Positions 19,593 to 28,275 of a DNA stretch of 49,706 nt are shown here, one piece after another. Within the stretch, counting starts at the first letter, position 1. Each line of letters starts with the position of its first letter. Origin of the DNA: Candidatus Daviesbacteria bacterium GW2011_GWA1_41_61 (GTDB lineage Bacteria; Patescibacteriota; Microgenomatia; Daviesbacterales; UBA10151); contig LCBT01000001.1 in assembly GCA_000997385.1 (NCBI GenBank), positions 1-49,706 on the forward strand, read 5' to 3'. The notes under the pieces are model-generated. The model saw nothing but the letters and a program-made list of their open reading frames with translations. It was not told the DNA's origin and ran no database searches. Both the position numbers and the translations under genes were made by a program.

Positions 19593-22499
19593 TTATAGTA
19601 CTTTTGCTAAATATTTACCAGTAATGGAGGATTTATTTTCTGTTAGTTTTTTGGGGGTTCCTGTAGCTATAATCTCTCCTCCTCCATCTCCGCCTTCTGG
19701 ACCTAAATCTATTATCCAGTCAGTGTTTTTAATCACATCTAAGTTGTGCTCAATGATAACTACTGTATTACCGAAGTTGACCAGCTTTCTTAAAATAGTT
19801 AACAGCCTTTCTATATCAGCAAAATGCAGTCCTGTGGTAGGTTCATCCAAAATATATAAAGTATGCCCGGTAGGCCTTTTGGAGAGCTCTGAAGCTAACT
19901 TTATCCTTTGGGCTTCTCCCCCTGATAAAGTAGGGGCAGGTTGACCCAGCCTGATATAGCCCAACCCTACTTCATTTAAAACTGCTAATTTACTCTTAAT
20001 CTGAGGAATGTTTTCAAAAAAATTTAAGGCTTCTTCCACTGTCATCTCTAACACATCAGCAATATTCTTCTCCTTAAAATGAATCTCTAAGGCTTCCCGA
20101 TTATATCTTTTTCCCCCACAGGCCTCACAATCCACATAAACATCAGGCAAAAACTGCATTTCAATTTTGATCTGTCCCTCTCCCTCGCAAACTTCGCACC
20201 TTCCGCCCTTCACATTAAAACTAAACCTGCCCGGTCCATAACCCCTAACTTTTGCCTCCGGAGAGCTGGCAAAAAGATCCCTTATAAAAGTAAAAGCTCC
20301 GGTATAAGTAGCCGGGTTAGAACGGGGAGTCCTGCCAATAGGAGACTGGTCAACTAAAACCACCTTATCAATATTTTCTACCCCTTCCATTCCCTGAAAT
20401 TTCCCCGGACGTTCTTTGCTGTGGTAAAACCTGGCTGCTAAGGCTTTAAATAAGATGTCGTGGATTAAAGTTGATTTACCTGAACCAGAGACACCGGTAA
20501 TGGCTATAAACTGCCCTAAAGGAAACTCGACATCAATATTTTTTAAATTATGCTCAGCGGCCCCTAGCAGTTTTAAACTCCCCATATTAACATAAGGCCT
20601 GTCTAAAACCCCGTCAACAGTAACACTCTTTTCGCCTGATAGATATTTGCCGGTTAACGAGTTATTATTCTTCATAATTTCCTCAGGGGTCCCCAAAGCG
20701 ACTACTTTTCCCCCGTGTTCTCCCGCCCCTGGACCAAAATCAATCAGAAAATCAGCATTTTCCATCGTTTCCCCGTCATGCTCTACTACTACAACTGTAT
20801 TCCCTAGATCCCGCAGCCTCTTTAAAGTTTCAATCAGCCTGGCATTATCCCTTTGGTGCAAACCAATAGAAGGCTCATCTAAAACATAAAGAACCCCGGA
20901 AAGGCCTGAGCCAATCTGAGAAGCTAATCTGATCCTTTGGGCTTCACCTCCAGCTAAAGTATTCGAAGGCCGGTCCAAAGTTAAGTAATCCAAACCCACA
21001 TCAATTAAAAATTGCAGCCTGGCGGTAATCTCTTTAATTATAGGATCACCAATTGTCAATTCTCTTTGTGAAAGCAGAGAATTTTTAAGATGCTCTACCC
21101 ACTGTAAAGCTTTTCTAATAGAGAAGGCTGTTACCTGACTGATATTCCGGCCCTCAAGGGTAATAGATAAGGCCTCTTTCCGTAGTCTGGCTCCCTGACA
21201 CTCTGGGCAACTTTCCCTCACCATATACTTTTCAATCTCTTTTCTAATATATTCTGATTCTGTCTCTTTATATCTTCTCTCTAAATTCACTACCAATCCT
21301 TCAAACTCCGAATAGAAATGAGTCCAACGTCCTTCCCTATTTTTACCTTCAACTTTAAATTGCTCCTTAAAAGCTCCGTACAGTAATACCTTCCGAGCCT
21401 CTTCGGATAAATATCCCAGCCTGGTATTTAAATCAAAACCATATTCCTTCCCCACTGCCTCAATCAGCCGGCTAAACCAAGTCTCGCTTTCTCCAAGTTT
21501 AGACCAAGGTAAAACTCCTCCTTCGGCAATGGTTAAAATAGGATTTAAGATAGAGCTGGGATCAATCTTTAACAGTATTCCTAAACCAGTGCAAGTAGGA
21601 CAGGCTCCATGGGGAGAGTTAAAAGAAAAAGTTCTAGGTTCAATCTCCGGTAAAGAGATGTTATCCAAAGGACAGGCAAATCTTTCTGAATAAAGACGGT
21701 CTTCCATTTTCTTAGGATTTTGAGGGAACTCTAACGAAGCATCCAAAACATCACAGACAATCACCAACCCTTCTCCCATTTTTAGCGCTGTTTCAATACT
21801 TTGATTCAATCTTGATAACAAAGTTTGTTCATGAATACTTTTATTATTCAATACTAAACGATCAACAATAACATCTACGGTGTGTTTATTGGTTTTGATA
21901 AGCACCAGGTCCTCACTTAAATCCCGAAGCTGTCCGTCAACCCTAACTTTAGAAAAACCTTTCTTCCTCAAATCCTCAAAAAGCCCGCTGTACTCACCCT
22001 TCCTGTCTTTCACCACCGGAGCCAAAATCATCACTCTTCTCCCCTTTTTACTAGACTCTTGACTCTTGTTACTTGTCACTTTCTCGACTATCTGATCAAC
22101 ACTCATCCTGGCTATTTCACTGCCGCAAATTGGACAATGGGGATGGCCAACACGGGCAAACAACAGTCTTAGGTAGTCATAAATCTCGGTAGTAGTCCCA
22201 ACAGTAGAACGGGGATTATGGGAAGCGCTCTTTTGATCAATGGAGATAGCCGGAGATAAGCCTTCAATATAATCCACATCGGGCTTATCCATAATTCCCA
22301 AAAACTGTCTGGCATAAGAAGAAAGGGATTCCACATACCTTCTTTGTCCTTCAGCATAAAGGGTATCAAAAGCCAAGGAAGATTTACCGGAACCGGAGAT
22401 TCCAGTCAAAACAACCAGTTTGTTCTTAGGAATATCCAGATCCACATTTTTTAAGTTGTGTTCCCTGGCTCCTTTGATGATAATTTTATCAGTACTCAT
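19593..22499 (-). CDS. uvrA: UvrA, excinuclease ATPase subunit
   Basis: A 968-residue protein with two ABC-type ATPase modules. Walker A sites are GISGSGKSSLAFDTLYAEGQ (about 34-53) and GVSGSGKSTLIHDILF (about 665); signature motifs are LAGGEAQRIRLASQIGSGLS and LSGGEAQRIKLASELSKR. Zinc-binding CxxC pairs appear at CPICGS, CPTCTG, CPECQG, and CEVCEGEG with CEACGGKR. UvrA dimers scan DNA for damage and load UvrB. Length is slightly above the usual 940. It lies 84 bases downstream of uvrB on the same strand and is probably in one transcription unit with it. I see no TGTTACA-type site before it. Confidence 0.98.
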   Translation of the reverse strand: MSTDKIIIKGAREHNLKNVDLDIPKNKLVVLTGISGSGKSSLAFDTLYAEGQRRYVESLSSYARQFLGIMDKPDVDYIEGLSPAISIDQKSASHNPRSTVGTTTEIYDYLRLLFARVGHPHCPICGSEIARMSVDQIVEKVTSNKSQESSKKGRRVMILAPVVKDRKGEYSGLFEDLRKKGFSKVRVDGQLRDLSEDLVLIKTNKHTVDVIVDRLVLNNKSIHEQTLLSRLNQSIETALKMGEGLVIVCDVLDASLEFPQNPKKMEDRLYSERFACPLDNISLPEIEPRTFSFNSPHGACPTCTGLGILLKIDPSSILNPILTIAEGGVLPWSKLGESETWFSRLIEAVGKEYGFDLNTRLGYLSEEARKVLLYGAFKEQFKVEGKNREGRWTHFYSEFEGLVVNLERRYKETESEYIRKEIEKYMVRESCPECQGARLRKEALSITLEGRNISQVTAFSIRKALQWVEHLKNSLLSQRELTIGDPIIKEITARLQFLIDVGLDYLTLDRPSNTLAGGEAQRIRLASQIGSGLSGVLYVLDEPSIGLHQRDNARLIETLKRLRDLGNTVVVVEHDGETMENADFLIDFGPGAGEHGGKVVALGTPEEIMKNNNSLTGKYLSGEKSVTVDGVLDRPYVNMGSLKLLGAAEHNLKNIDVEFPLGQFIAITGVSGSGKSTLIHDILFKALAARFYHSKERPGKFQGMEGVENIDKVVLVDQSPIGRTPRSNPATYTGAFTFIRDLFASSPEAKVRGYGPGRFSFNVKGGRCEVCEGEGQIKIEMQFLPDVYVDCEACGGKRYNREALEIHFKEKNIADVLEMTVEEALNFFENIPQIKSKLAVLNEVGLGYIRLGQPAPTLSGGEAQRIKLASELSKRPTGHTLYILDEPTTGLHFADIERLLTILRKLVNFGNTVVIIEHNLDVIKNTDWIIDLGPEGGDGGGEIIATGTPKKLTENKSSITGKYLAKVL

Positions 22500-22583
22500 A
22501 CGAATATTTCCCGAAAGAAGAAACGATCTATTTTAACCCATTTGACAAGATTTTAAAAGGGGTTAAGAGGTTAACTACAAAGA

Positions 22584-24548
22584 CTATATACTTAAATCCT
22601 CAATCTGATCTCTTAGTTTAGCTGCCGTCTCAAAATCTAAAACTTCCGCTGCCTGCTTCATTTCTTCCTCCAACTGCTTAACGATCCTTTTCCTATCACT
22701 CTCTGGAATATCCTCTACTTTCAAAACCTCCTCACCTTTTTCTTCCTCAACCTTTTCTATTAGTCTTTCCCTTAAAGCTTTTTCTATTGATTTGGGAATT
22801 ATATGATGTTTTTTATTGTACTCCTCCTGAAACTTCCTTCTTCTTTGCACCTCATCAATAGCTGTCTTCATTGATCCGGTAATATTATCAGCATACATTA
22901 CCACTTTTCCCTCCACATGTCGGGCAGCCCTACCCATGGTTTGAATAAGAGATGTCCTGGACCTTAAAAAACCTTCTTTGTCAGCATCCAAAATAGCCAC
23001 CAATGATACCTCTGGTAGATCTAAACCTTCCCTGAGCAGATTAATCCCGACAATAACATCAAATTCCCCTAGTCTTAGGGACTGTAAAATATCACTTCTT
23101 TTTAGAGTCTCTATATCTGAATGCAAATAATTGACCTTGATGCCTCTTTCTTTCAAAAACTCCGATAAATCTTCAGCAGTCCTTTTAGTTAGAGTAGTAA
23201 CCAAAGCTCTTTGGCCCTTCTTAACCCTTTCTTCAATCTCCAGGATAAGATCTTCAATCTGTCCTTCAATAGGCCTGACAAGAATTTCCGGGTCTAACAC
23301 ACCCGTAGGCCTAATCAACTGCTGGGCAATATTATCCTTGCCAGCCAAGGATACCTCATATTCATCCGGGGTAGCTGAGGTATAAATCGCCTGGTTAATA
23401 TTCCTCATGAACTCATCAAATTTTAACGGCCGGTTATCTAAAGCTGAAGGCAACCTAAATCCAAAGTCAATTAATATTTCCTTTCTGGACCTGTCACCGT
23501 TATACATTCCCCTAATTTGTGGCAGGCTGATGTGTGACTCATCAATAATGATTAAAAAATCATCGGGAAAAAATTGAAGTAATGTGTAAGGGGGGTCACC
23601 TGGAGCTCGGCCATCAAAATACCGGGAGTAATTTTCAATACCGTTACAATAACCAAACTCTTTTATCATCTCCAGGTCATATTGGGTCCGCTGCTGCAAC
23701 CTTTGGGCCTCCAGAAGTTTTCCGTTTTTCCTCAACTCTGTCAGCCTCTCCTCTAAATCTTTCTCAATTTGGATTAAAGCTGGCTCCATCCTTTGGTCAG
23801 GAGTAATATAGTGTTTTGCAGGGTAAATCACTTGGGTTTCTTCTACCGGGGTTAAATCTCCTGTTAAAGGATTTAAAACGGAAACCTTTTCCACTTTGTC
23901 ACCCAAAAGCTCCACCCTGATAGCGTTATCAAGGTAAGAGGGAAAAATATCGATAGTGTCACCCCTAACCCTAAAGGTGGAACGGTGAAAATCAATATCG
24001 TTTCTTAAATAATACATCTTACTCAGGATCTTTAACATCTGGTCCAAACTAACCTTCATTCCCTTTTTCACTTCCAAAATAGCCTGGCCGTATTCCACCG
24101 GAGAACCTAAGTTATAAATAGCCGAGACAGAAGCTACTACCACCACATCTTTTCTGGTCATCAAAGAGGCAGTGGTAGAAAGCCTCAGTTTTTCTATCTC
24201 ATCGTTAATCTGGGTTTCTTTTTCGATATAGGTATCAGATTGAGGAATATAGGCCTCAGGTTGGTAATAGTCATAGTAGGAAACAAAGTACTCTACAGCA
24301 TTTTGGGGAAATAAAGATCTAAACTCCTGAGCTAGTTGCCCGGCTAAAGTTTTATTATGGGAGATTATCAAGGTAGGCTTTTGGACAGCCTGGATAATAT
24401 TAGCCATGGTAAAGGTCTTACCACTACCTGTTACCCCTAAAAGGACCTGGTGTTTTTTACCGGACTTAATACCTCCAACTAACTTTTTAATAGCCTGAGG
24501 CTGATCTCCGGTTGGTTTAAACTCAGACACAATCTGAAATTTTGGCAT
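22584..24548 (-). CDS. uvrB: UvrB, excinuclease helicase subunit
   Basis: A 654-residue protein with Walker A GVTGSGKT (about 39-46), the beta-hairpin FVSYYDYYQPEAYIP (about 88-102) that inserts into damaged DNA, DESH helicase motif, QTMGRAARH motif VI, and a C-terminal UVR domain (EAAEVLDFETAAKLRDQI type, about 630-652) that contacts UvrC. Length is normal. It is first in the uvrB-uvrA run. A TGTAACA site 11 bases before the ATG resembles the palindrome before lexA. Confidence 0.98.
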   Translation of the reverse strand: MPKFQIVSEFKPTGDQPQAIKKLVGGIKSGKKHQVLLGVTGSGKTFTMANIIQAVQKPTLIISHNKTLAGQLAQEFRSLFPQNAVEYFVSYYDYYQPEAYIPQSDTYIEKETQINDEIEKLRLSTTASLMTRKDVVVVASVSAIYNLGSPVEYGQAILEVKKGMKVSLDQMLKILSKMYYLRNDIDFHRSTFRVRGDTIDIFPSYLDNAIRVELLGDKVEKVSVLNPLTGDLTPVEETQVIYPAKHYITPDQRMEPALIQIEKDLEERLTELRKNGKLLEAQRLQQRTQYDLEMIKEFGYCNGIENYSRYFDGRAPGDPPYTLLQFFPDDFLIIIDESHISLPQIRGMYNGDRSRKEILIDFGFRLPSALDNRPLKFDEFMRNINQAIYTSATPDEYEVSLAGKDNIAQQLIRPTGVLDPEILVRPIEGQIEDLILEIEERVKKGQRALVTTLTKRTAEDLSEFLKERGIKVNYLHSDIETLKRSDILQSLRLGEFDVIVGINLLREGLDLPEVSLVAILDADKEGFLRSRTSLIQTMGRAARHVEGKVVMYADNITGSMKTAIDEVQRRRKFQEEYNKKHHIIPKSIEKALRERLIEKVEEEKGEEVLKVEDIPESDRKRIVKQLEEEMKQAAEVLDFETAAKLRDQIEDLSI

Positions 24549-24558
24549 GACGAATCAT

Positions 24559-24565
24559 TGTAACA
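24559..24565. promoter_or_regulatory. Possible LexA operator before uvrB
   Basis: TGTAACA at 24559-24565, 11 bases upstream of the uvrB start; together with flanking bases it agrees at 9 of 13 positions with the TAATGT-A-ACATTA palindrome (reverse strand of the site before lexA). The flanks here are not themselves palindromic. Confidence 0.35.
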
Positions 24566-24605
24566 CGAATAAGACCCGAAAAAAATGACTCCCAAACTCA
24601 ACTCT

Positions 24606-24887
24606 TTATCTAGACCCGAATCTTCGACTTTCCCCAGGAAGACGTAAGGAATTTTCTACTTGAGTCATTGAATCACATCTAATCCTTAGATGACAACGAT
24701 CTCTCATTTCATCAATTGCCGACATAAAGGCACCAGCATCAGCTACACCGTATAGCTTATAATGATTTAAAACAGCTAATGCCCTTGGTGAAAGGTTACT
24801 TTCATCTGCCGCCCTAAAAACCTCTTGTACTCTATGAGCAGCTACTCTGCTTGTATGAACTCCAAACAATTGTTCGATTTTAGCCAT
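24606..24887 (-). CDS. Small helical protein of unknown function
   Basis: A 93-residue protein with a very strong Shine-Dalgarno (AAAGGAGGTGG) before the ATG at 24887. It is Arg- and Ala-rich, predicted mainly helical, with VHTSRVAAHRVQEVFRAADE and LSPRALAVLNHYKLYGVAD. Two cysteines lie at the HLRIRCDS and MRDRCH positions. No family recognised. Promoter TTGACA-N18-TAAATA lies about 85 bases upstream and a terminator-like hairpin sits between the two, so expression may depend on readthrough. Codon use is more Arg/CGN-rich than its neighbours, a mild hint of a different origin. Confidence 0.65.
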   Translation of the reverse strand: MAKIEQLFGVHTSRVAAHRVQEVFRAADESNLSPRALAVLNHYKLYGVADAGAFMSAIDEMRDRCHLRIRCDSMTQVENSLRLPGESRRFGSR

Positions 24888-24912
24888 TTTTAATCCACCT
24901 CCTTTCTTTTCT

Positions 24913-24945
24913 AAAAAAACACCCGCCCGCCGAAACGGATGGATG
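24913..24945 (-). terminator. Terminator or attenuator ahead of the small helical protein
   Basis: On the minus strand CATCCATCCG - TTT - CGGCGGGCGGGTG is followed by seven T. The pairing is imperfect (outer CATCC/GGGTG, inner CCG/CGG). It lies between the GH15 stop (25012) and the Shine-Dalgarno at about 24900. It could end the glucan operon, or attenuate the small gene whose promoter is upstream of it. A CTTGAT-tt-ATCAAG hairpin precedes it in the leader. Confidence 0.5.
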
Positions 24946-24970
24946 TCACTTGATAAATCAAGATTGTTTA

Positions 24971-25000
24971 TATTTACACCTTAAATACTCATTCTGTCAA
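24971..25000 (-). promoter_or_regulatory. Promoter of the small helical protein
   Basis: On the minus strand: perfect TTGACA (25000-24995), 18 bases, TAAATA (24976-24971). Confidence 0.5.
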
Positions 25001-25011
25001 GAACTCAAATT

Positions 25012-26994
25012 TTATTTTACCGGGTTGCAACCTTCACAAATGCCTAATTCCTCTAACTTTTCTAAATACTGTATGACTGTCAGAATAAATTCGGCATGAC
25101 TCCAGATTAAAGGGGCCACCGAAAGCTGCTCTCCAGTGTAAGGGTTTAGCTGCTCCGATAAAATCCCTGAAGTCAAAGCCCGGGCCACAATCCATTTTAG
25201 GTCCAGTTTAACCTCATTTAAATCATCTTCATTTTCAGCCCGGGCGATCTCATATTGAGTCATCCATAAAGTAGTAATAAACCAAGGATTGCCCGGAACA
25301 TCGGGGCTGACACGGTAGTATTCATCATCCTCATAGCGGGCAACGCCGCTGATATGAGTTTTGCATAAAAGTTTTTCGGTGATTACTTTATATGCCTCAA
25401 TAAGTTTTTGGTCGTTTTTGTCCAATACTCCAAACCGAAAGACACCATAGAAGGAACTGGCATCAATCGTTTGGTCCCGGGTTAACTCATCACCCTGTTT
25501 AAGAAGATATTTATGGAAAAATTTATTCTCCTCACTGTAGAGAAATTTTAAAATACCCTCCTTAATCTCCTCTGCTGCTTGCCGGTATTTTACCTCATCT
25601 TCACCCTTTTCTAAAAGTTTGGCCAGGCTCGAGGCAGCGTTTAAAGCTCCGTAAACCGCACAACTGGTGTAAGTTGAAGTCCCAAACTTTTGTTCCCACA
25701 AATCATAGCTGGGTTGAGGCAGTTTAGTAAAATCATCCCTGTATCTGGCTAAAAACTCAGCTGCTTTTTTAATAAAGGAATTATAAATCGCTTCAATAAA
25801 TTCTAAGTCCTTGGTTAAACGGTAATGCTCCGCCAAAGCTACCAGTACCAAGGCAGTCTCATCTTCCTGAATAGCCAGTTCTCTTTTTCCATCCCGAAAC
25901 CAAGGGTGCCAGGAGCTGCCTAAAGACTTATCGGAGCGGTATTTATGAAGCAAATACCCTTCTTCCTCCATCACCTCATTGCAAAACTGAAAAAAGTTTT
26001 TGGTCACATCAAAATAACCAGCCTTATCCAAAGCCAAAGCCGTAAAAGCCCCATCCCTGGGCCAGACATAGCTGTAAGTATCCCGCCCGTATTTAAGCAT
26101 TTCCGAATCACCGGAAGCAATGATTCCGCCGTTATTATCTACATGGGTACGCATAATAAGCAGTGATTTCTTGAAAAAACCAATCACGCTTTCCTCCAAA
26201 CCATAAAAGTTAAAATTGTATTTGTTGACCCAAGCCCGCCAGTAAGCCTGAGTGCTGTCAAACAGATGATCAGGATTCTTTTCTAAAACATAATAGTGCA
26301 GATTTAAAGCCTCCTTAAGGTGGGTATCTACGGTTATCCAATAGGAGAAGACCTCTGCCGAAGATCCGGCTATCTTTAAAGTAAAACCCACTACCGAGTC
26401 TACCGGACCGTGTTCAATTGGATTTTTGGCTAAAAATCCATCCTCAGCATCTTTAAAAGTTCCTTCTTTTCCTTCAATACTCTGCAGCCCAATACTAAAA
26501 TCATCAAAGCCTTTGCCGTTTGACATTCCTCCAATGACAAAAATCCTCCTGCCTTTATAATGGACAATGGTCTGACTGACCGGTTCATAGTAGGCAGTGT
26601 TAGCGCTGCTGTTTTCATAAATATCAAACCGCTGGTTAAAAAAAACCTTAACTTGTCTTTCCCGCGCCGAGAGGTTTTTGGCAATCACTTTGCGCAAGAA
26701 GATATTTTTTTCGTTATAGACCAAGTCAACAAACTCAATCTCTAACTCCAATCTGGTGTTTTTAGCGATAACTTTGGAAGCTAATGTTTCGAAGCGGTAA
26801 TCAATATTTATCTCCCACTCTCCCGACTCAAACCAACTAAATTGATTATCCACCCAAACACCGATCTTGTGGACAAACCCCCCTGAAACATGGTTTTCCA
26901 GTCCAACAAAGGGAAAATAAAAATCATGCACTTGAGCAAAATTATCAAACTGAACTAAAATATTGCCATTTCCTAAGCTGAGTGACCTGGGCAT
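25012..26994 (-). CDS. GH15 glucoamylase-like glycosidase
   Basis: A 660-residue protein. An N-terminal beta-sandwich domain (about 1-260; starts LGNGNILVQFDNFAQVHDFYFP) precedes an (alpha/alpha)6 barrel with GH15 landmarks YVWPRDGAFTALALDKAG, QEDETALVL (about 372) holding a likely catalytic acid, and WSHAEF (about 633) holding the second. No signal peptide, so it acts in the cytosol. GH15 enzymes release glucose from alpha-1,4 glucans or cleave trehalose-type substrates. It is the last gene of the glycosyltransferase-GH57-GH15 run, 24 bases after GH57, which suggests a role in glycogen turnover. Confidence 0.92.
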   Translation of the reverse strand: MPRSLSLGNGNILVQFDNFAQVHDFYFPFVGLENHVSGGFVHKIGVWVDNQFSWFESGEWEINIDYRFETLASKVIAKNTRLELEIEFVDLVYNEKNIFLRKVIAKNLSARERQVKVFFNQRFDIYENSSANTAYYEPVSQTIVHYKGRRIFVIGGMSNGKGFDDFSIGLQSIEGKEGTFKDAEDGFLAKNPIEHGPVDSVVGFTLKIAGSSAEVFSYWITVDTHLKEALNLHYYVLEKNPDHLFDSTQAYWRAWVNKYNFNFYGLEESVIGFFKKSLLIMRTHVDNNGGIIASGDSEMLKYGRDTYSYVWPRDGAFTALALDKAGYFDVTKNFFQFCNEVMEEEGYLLHKYRSDKSLGSSWHPWFRDGKRELAIQEDETALVLVALAEHYRLTKDLEFIEAIYNSFIKKAAEFLARYRDDFTKLPQPSYDLWEQKFGTSTYTSCAVYGALNAASSLAKLLEKGEDEVKYRQAAEEIKEGILKFLYSEENKFFHKYLLKQGDELTRDQTIDASSFYGVFRFGVLDKNDQKLIEAYKVITEKLLCKTHISGVARYEDDEYYRVSPDVPGNPWFITTLWMTQYEIARAENEDDLNEVKLDLKWIVARALTSGILSEQLNPYTGEQLSVAPLIWSHAEFILTVIQYLEKLEELGICEGCNPVK

Positions 26995-27018
26995 CGATTA
27001 GCCAATAGGTTGCAATAA

Positions 27019-28275
27019 CTACAACCCACAACCTCCTTCCAAGTTTATTGTTTTTGAGTTTCCTTTTTTGTAGTCCTTTTTTAGGCTGTCAATTCTTAGC
27101 CTTAAATCAGACAAGACATTCATAAAAGAGATAAAAGCCTCATAAGGAGATGAATAGGGATTAAAGTACTTATGGACGTCACCGTCATTCCACCATTTAG
27201 TACACATATAATAAAAATGGTCCGAAGTAGTAAGCCGGCGCCAATCTTCTATTAACTTATCATCACCGCTATTTATTACCGTCTTCTCCAGTGAATAGAG
27301 TTTCTCTAAAGCATCCTCCTGGATAGGGTTTGACCTCCAGGCAGAAAGGTCCCGCTCTATATCAGCCCAGGAAATAAATTGCGGAACATTCAACTCTGCC
27401 ACAGCTTGGTACTTGGCTATAGCCTCAAGCGGAGTAACAAAATTATTATCGGGGTGTTTTAGGATCTCCCCGGGTAAAGAGGTAAGAAACTTAAAAATTC
27501 CCGTATCTTCCCACTGATGTTCCCCAAAAGTCTCATAATCCATAAACAGGTTAACTACTTCTCCATTGCCGTTTATAGCCGATACCCATTGGGCAAATTT
27601 AGGCGCTGTCAGCGGATACTCACCCCACTCCTTAGAAGAGAACCTAAAGGCGATATCATCAGATAGTTGGTAATTTTTGCAAAGCAGTTTGAGTTTTTTA
27701 ACACCCTTGGGTTGATAGACAAAATTGGGACTTTGCCAGCCTAAAACATGATCAGCGCCTTCAGCCAAAATACCTTTATATCCCAGCTTTTCAATAACTT
27801 TAGCTAAATCATTGTTATAAATAAGTTCAGTGTTGCGGAAGACTTTGGGTGTGATCCCAAAAATTTTTTTAATTTTCTGCCGGTGCATTTTTACCTGGCT
27901 GATAAATTCTTGCGGAGAATAAAGAAAGGAAAGAGAATGGTAATAAGTTTCACTTAAAACTTCCACCTTTCCGGTTTTTACTAACTTCTGAAAGGAATGT
28001 AAAAGTTCAGGGTAAAATGTTTCACAAGCATCCAGAAAGATTCCCGAAAAAGAAAAGCTTAGTTTCAACTGGGGATATTTTTGTAAAAGTTCATAAAACA
28101 CCTCATTGGCTGGCAAATAACACTTCTTAGCTACTTTTTGAAAAATTTTTTTATTATTTAGGTTACTCTCAGAGTGGTCCTCAAAATACTGATGATCCTG
28201 CCCGATGTCAAAAATGCGGTATTTTTTAATCCTAAAAGGTTGATGAACTTGAAAATAAAAACAGACGCTAGGCAT
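27019..28275 (-). CDS. GH57 alpha-glucan hydrolase/transferase
   Basis: A 418-residue protein starting at the ATG at 28275, chosen because GGGGAG lies just before it and because the family begins with the motif FYFQVHQPFR right after this Met. GH57 motifs in order: HQPFR, FSGIFLD, RNTELIYN (about 145-152, nucleophile Glu) and MDYETFGEHQWED (about 242-254, acid Asp). Members are alpha-amylases, 4-alpha-glucanotransferases or branching enzymes; which one cannot be decided here. Cytosolic. The start overlaps the end of the glycosyltransferase gene by eight bases, so the two are coupled in translation. Confidence 0.93.
   Translation of the reverse strand: MPSVCFYFQVHQPFRIKKYRIFDIGQDHQYFEDHSESNLNNKKIFQKVAKKCYLPANEVFYELLQKYPQLKLSFSFSGIFLDACETFYPELLHSFQKLVKTGKVEVLSETYYHSLSFLYSPQEFISQVKMHRQKIKKIFGITPKVFRNTELIYNNDLAKVIEKLGYKGILAEGADHVLGWQSPNFVYQPKGVKKLKLLCKNYQLSDDIAFRFSSKEWGEYPLTAPKFAQWVSAINGNGEVVNLFMDYETFGEHQWEDTGIFKFLTSLPGEILKHPDNNFVTPLEAIAKYQAVAELNVPQFISWADIERDLSAWRSNPIQEDALEKLYSLEKTVINSGDDKLIEDWRRLTTSDHFYYMCTKWWNDGDVHKYFNPYSSPYEAFISFMNVLSDLRLRIDSLKKDYKKGNSKTINLEGGCGL

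Noticed and set aside
22169-22369. Shadow frames inside uvrA, uvrB and dnaE
   Set aside because: All are overlapped by long, well-conserved genes and have no start signal of their own.
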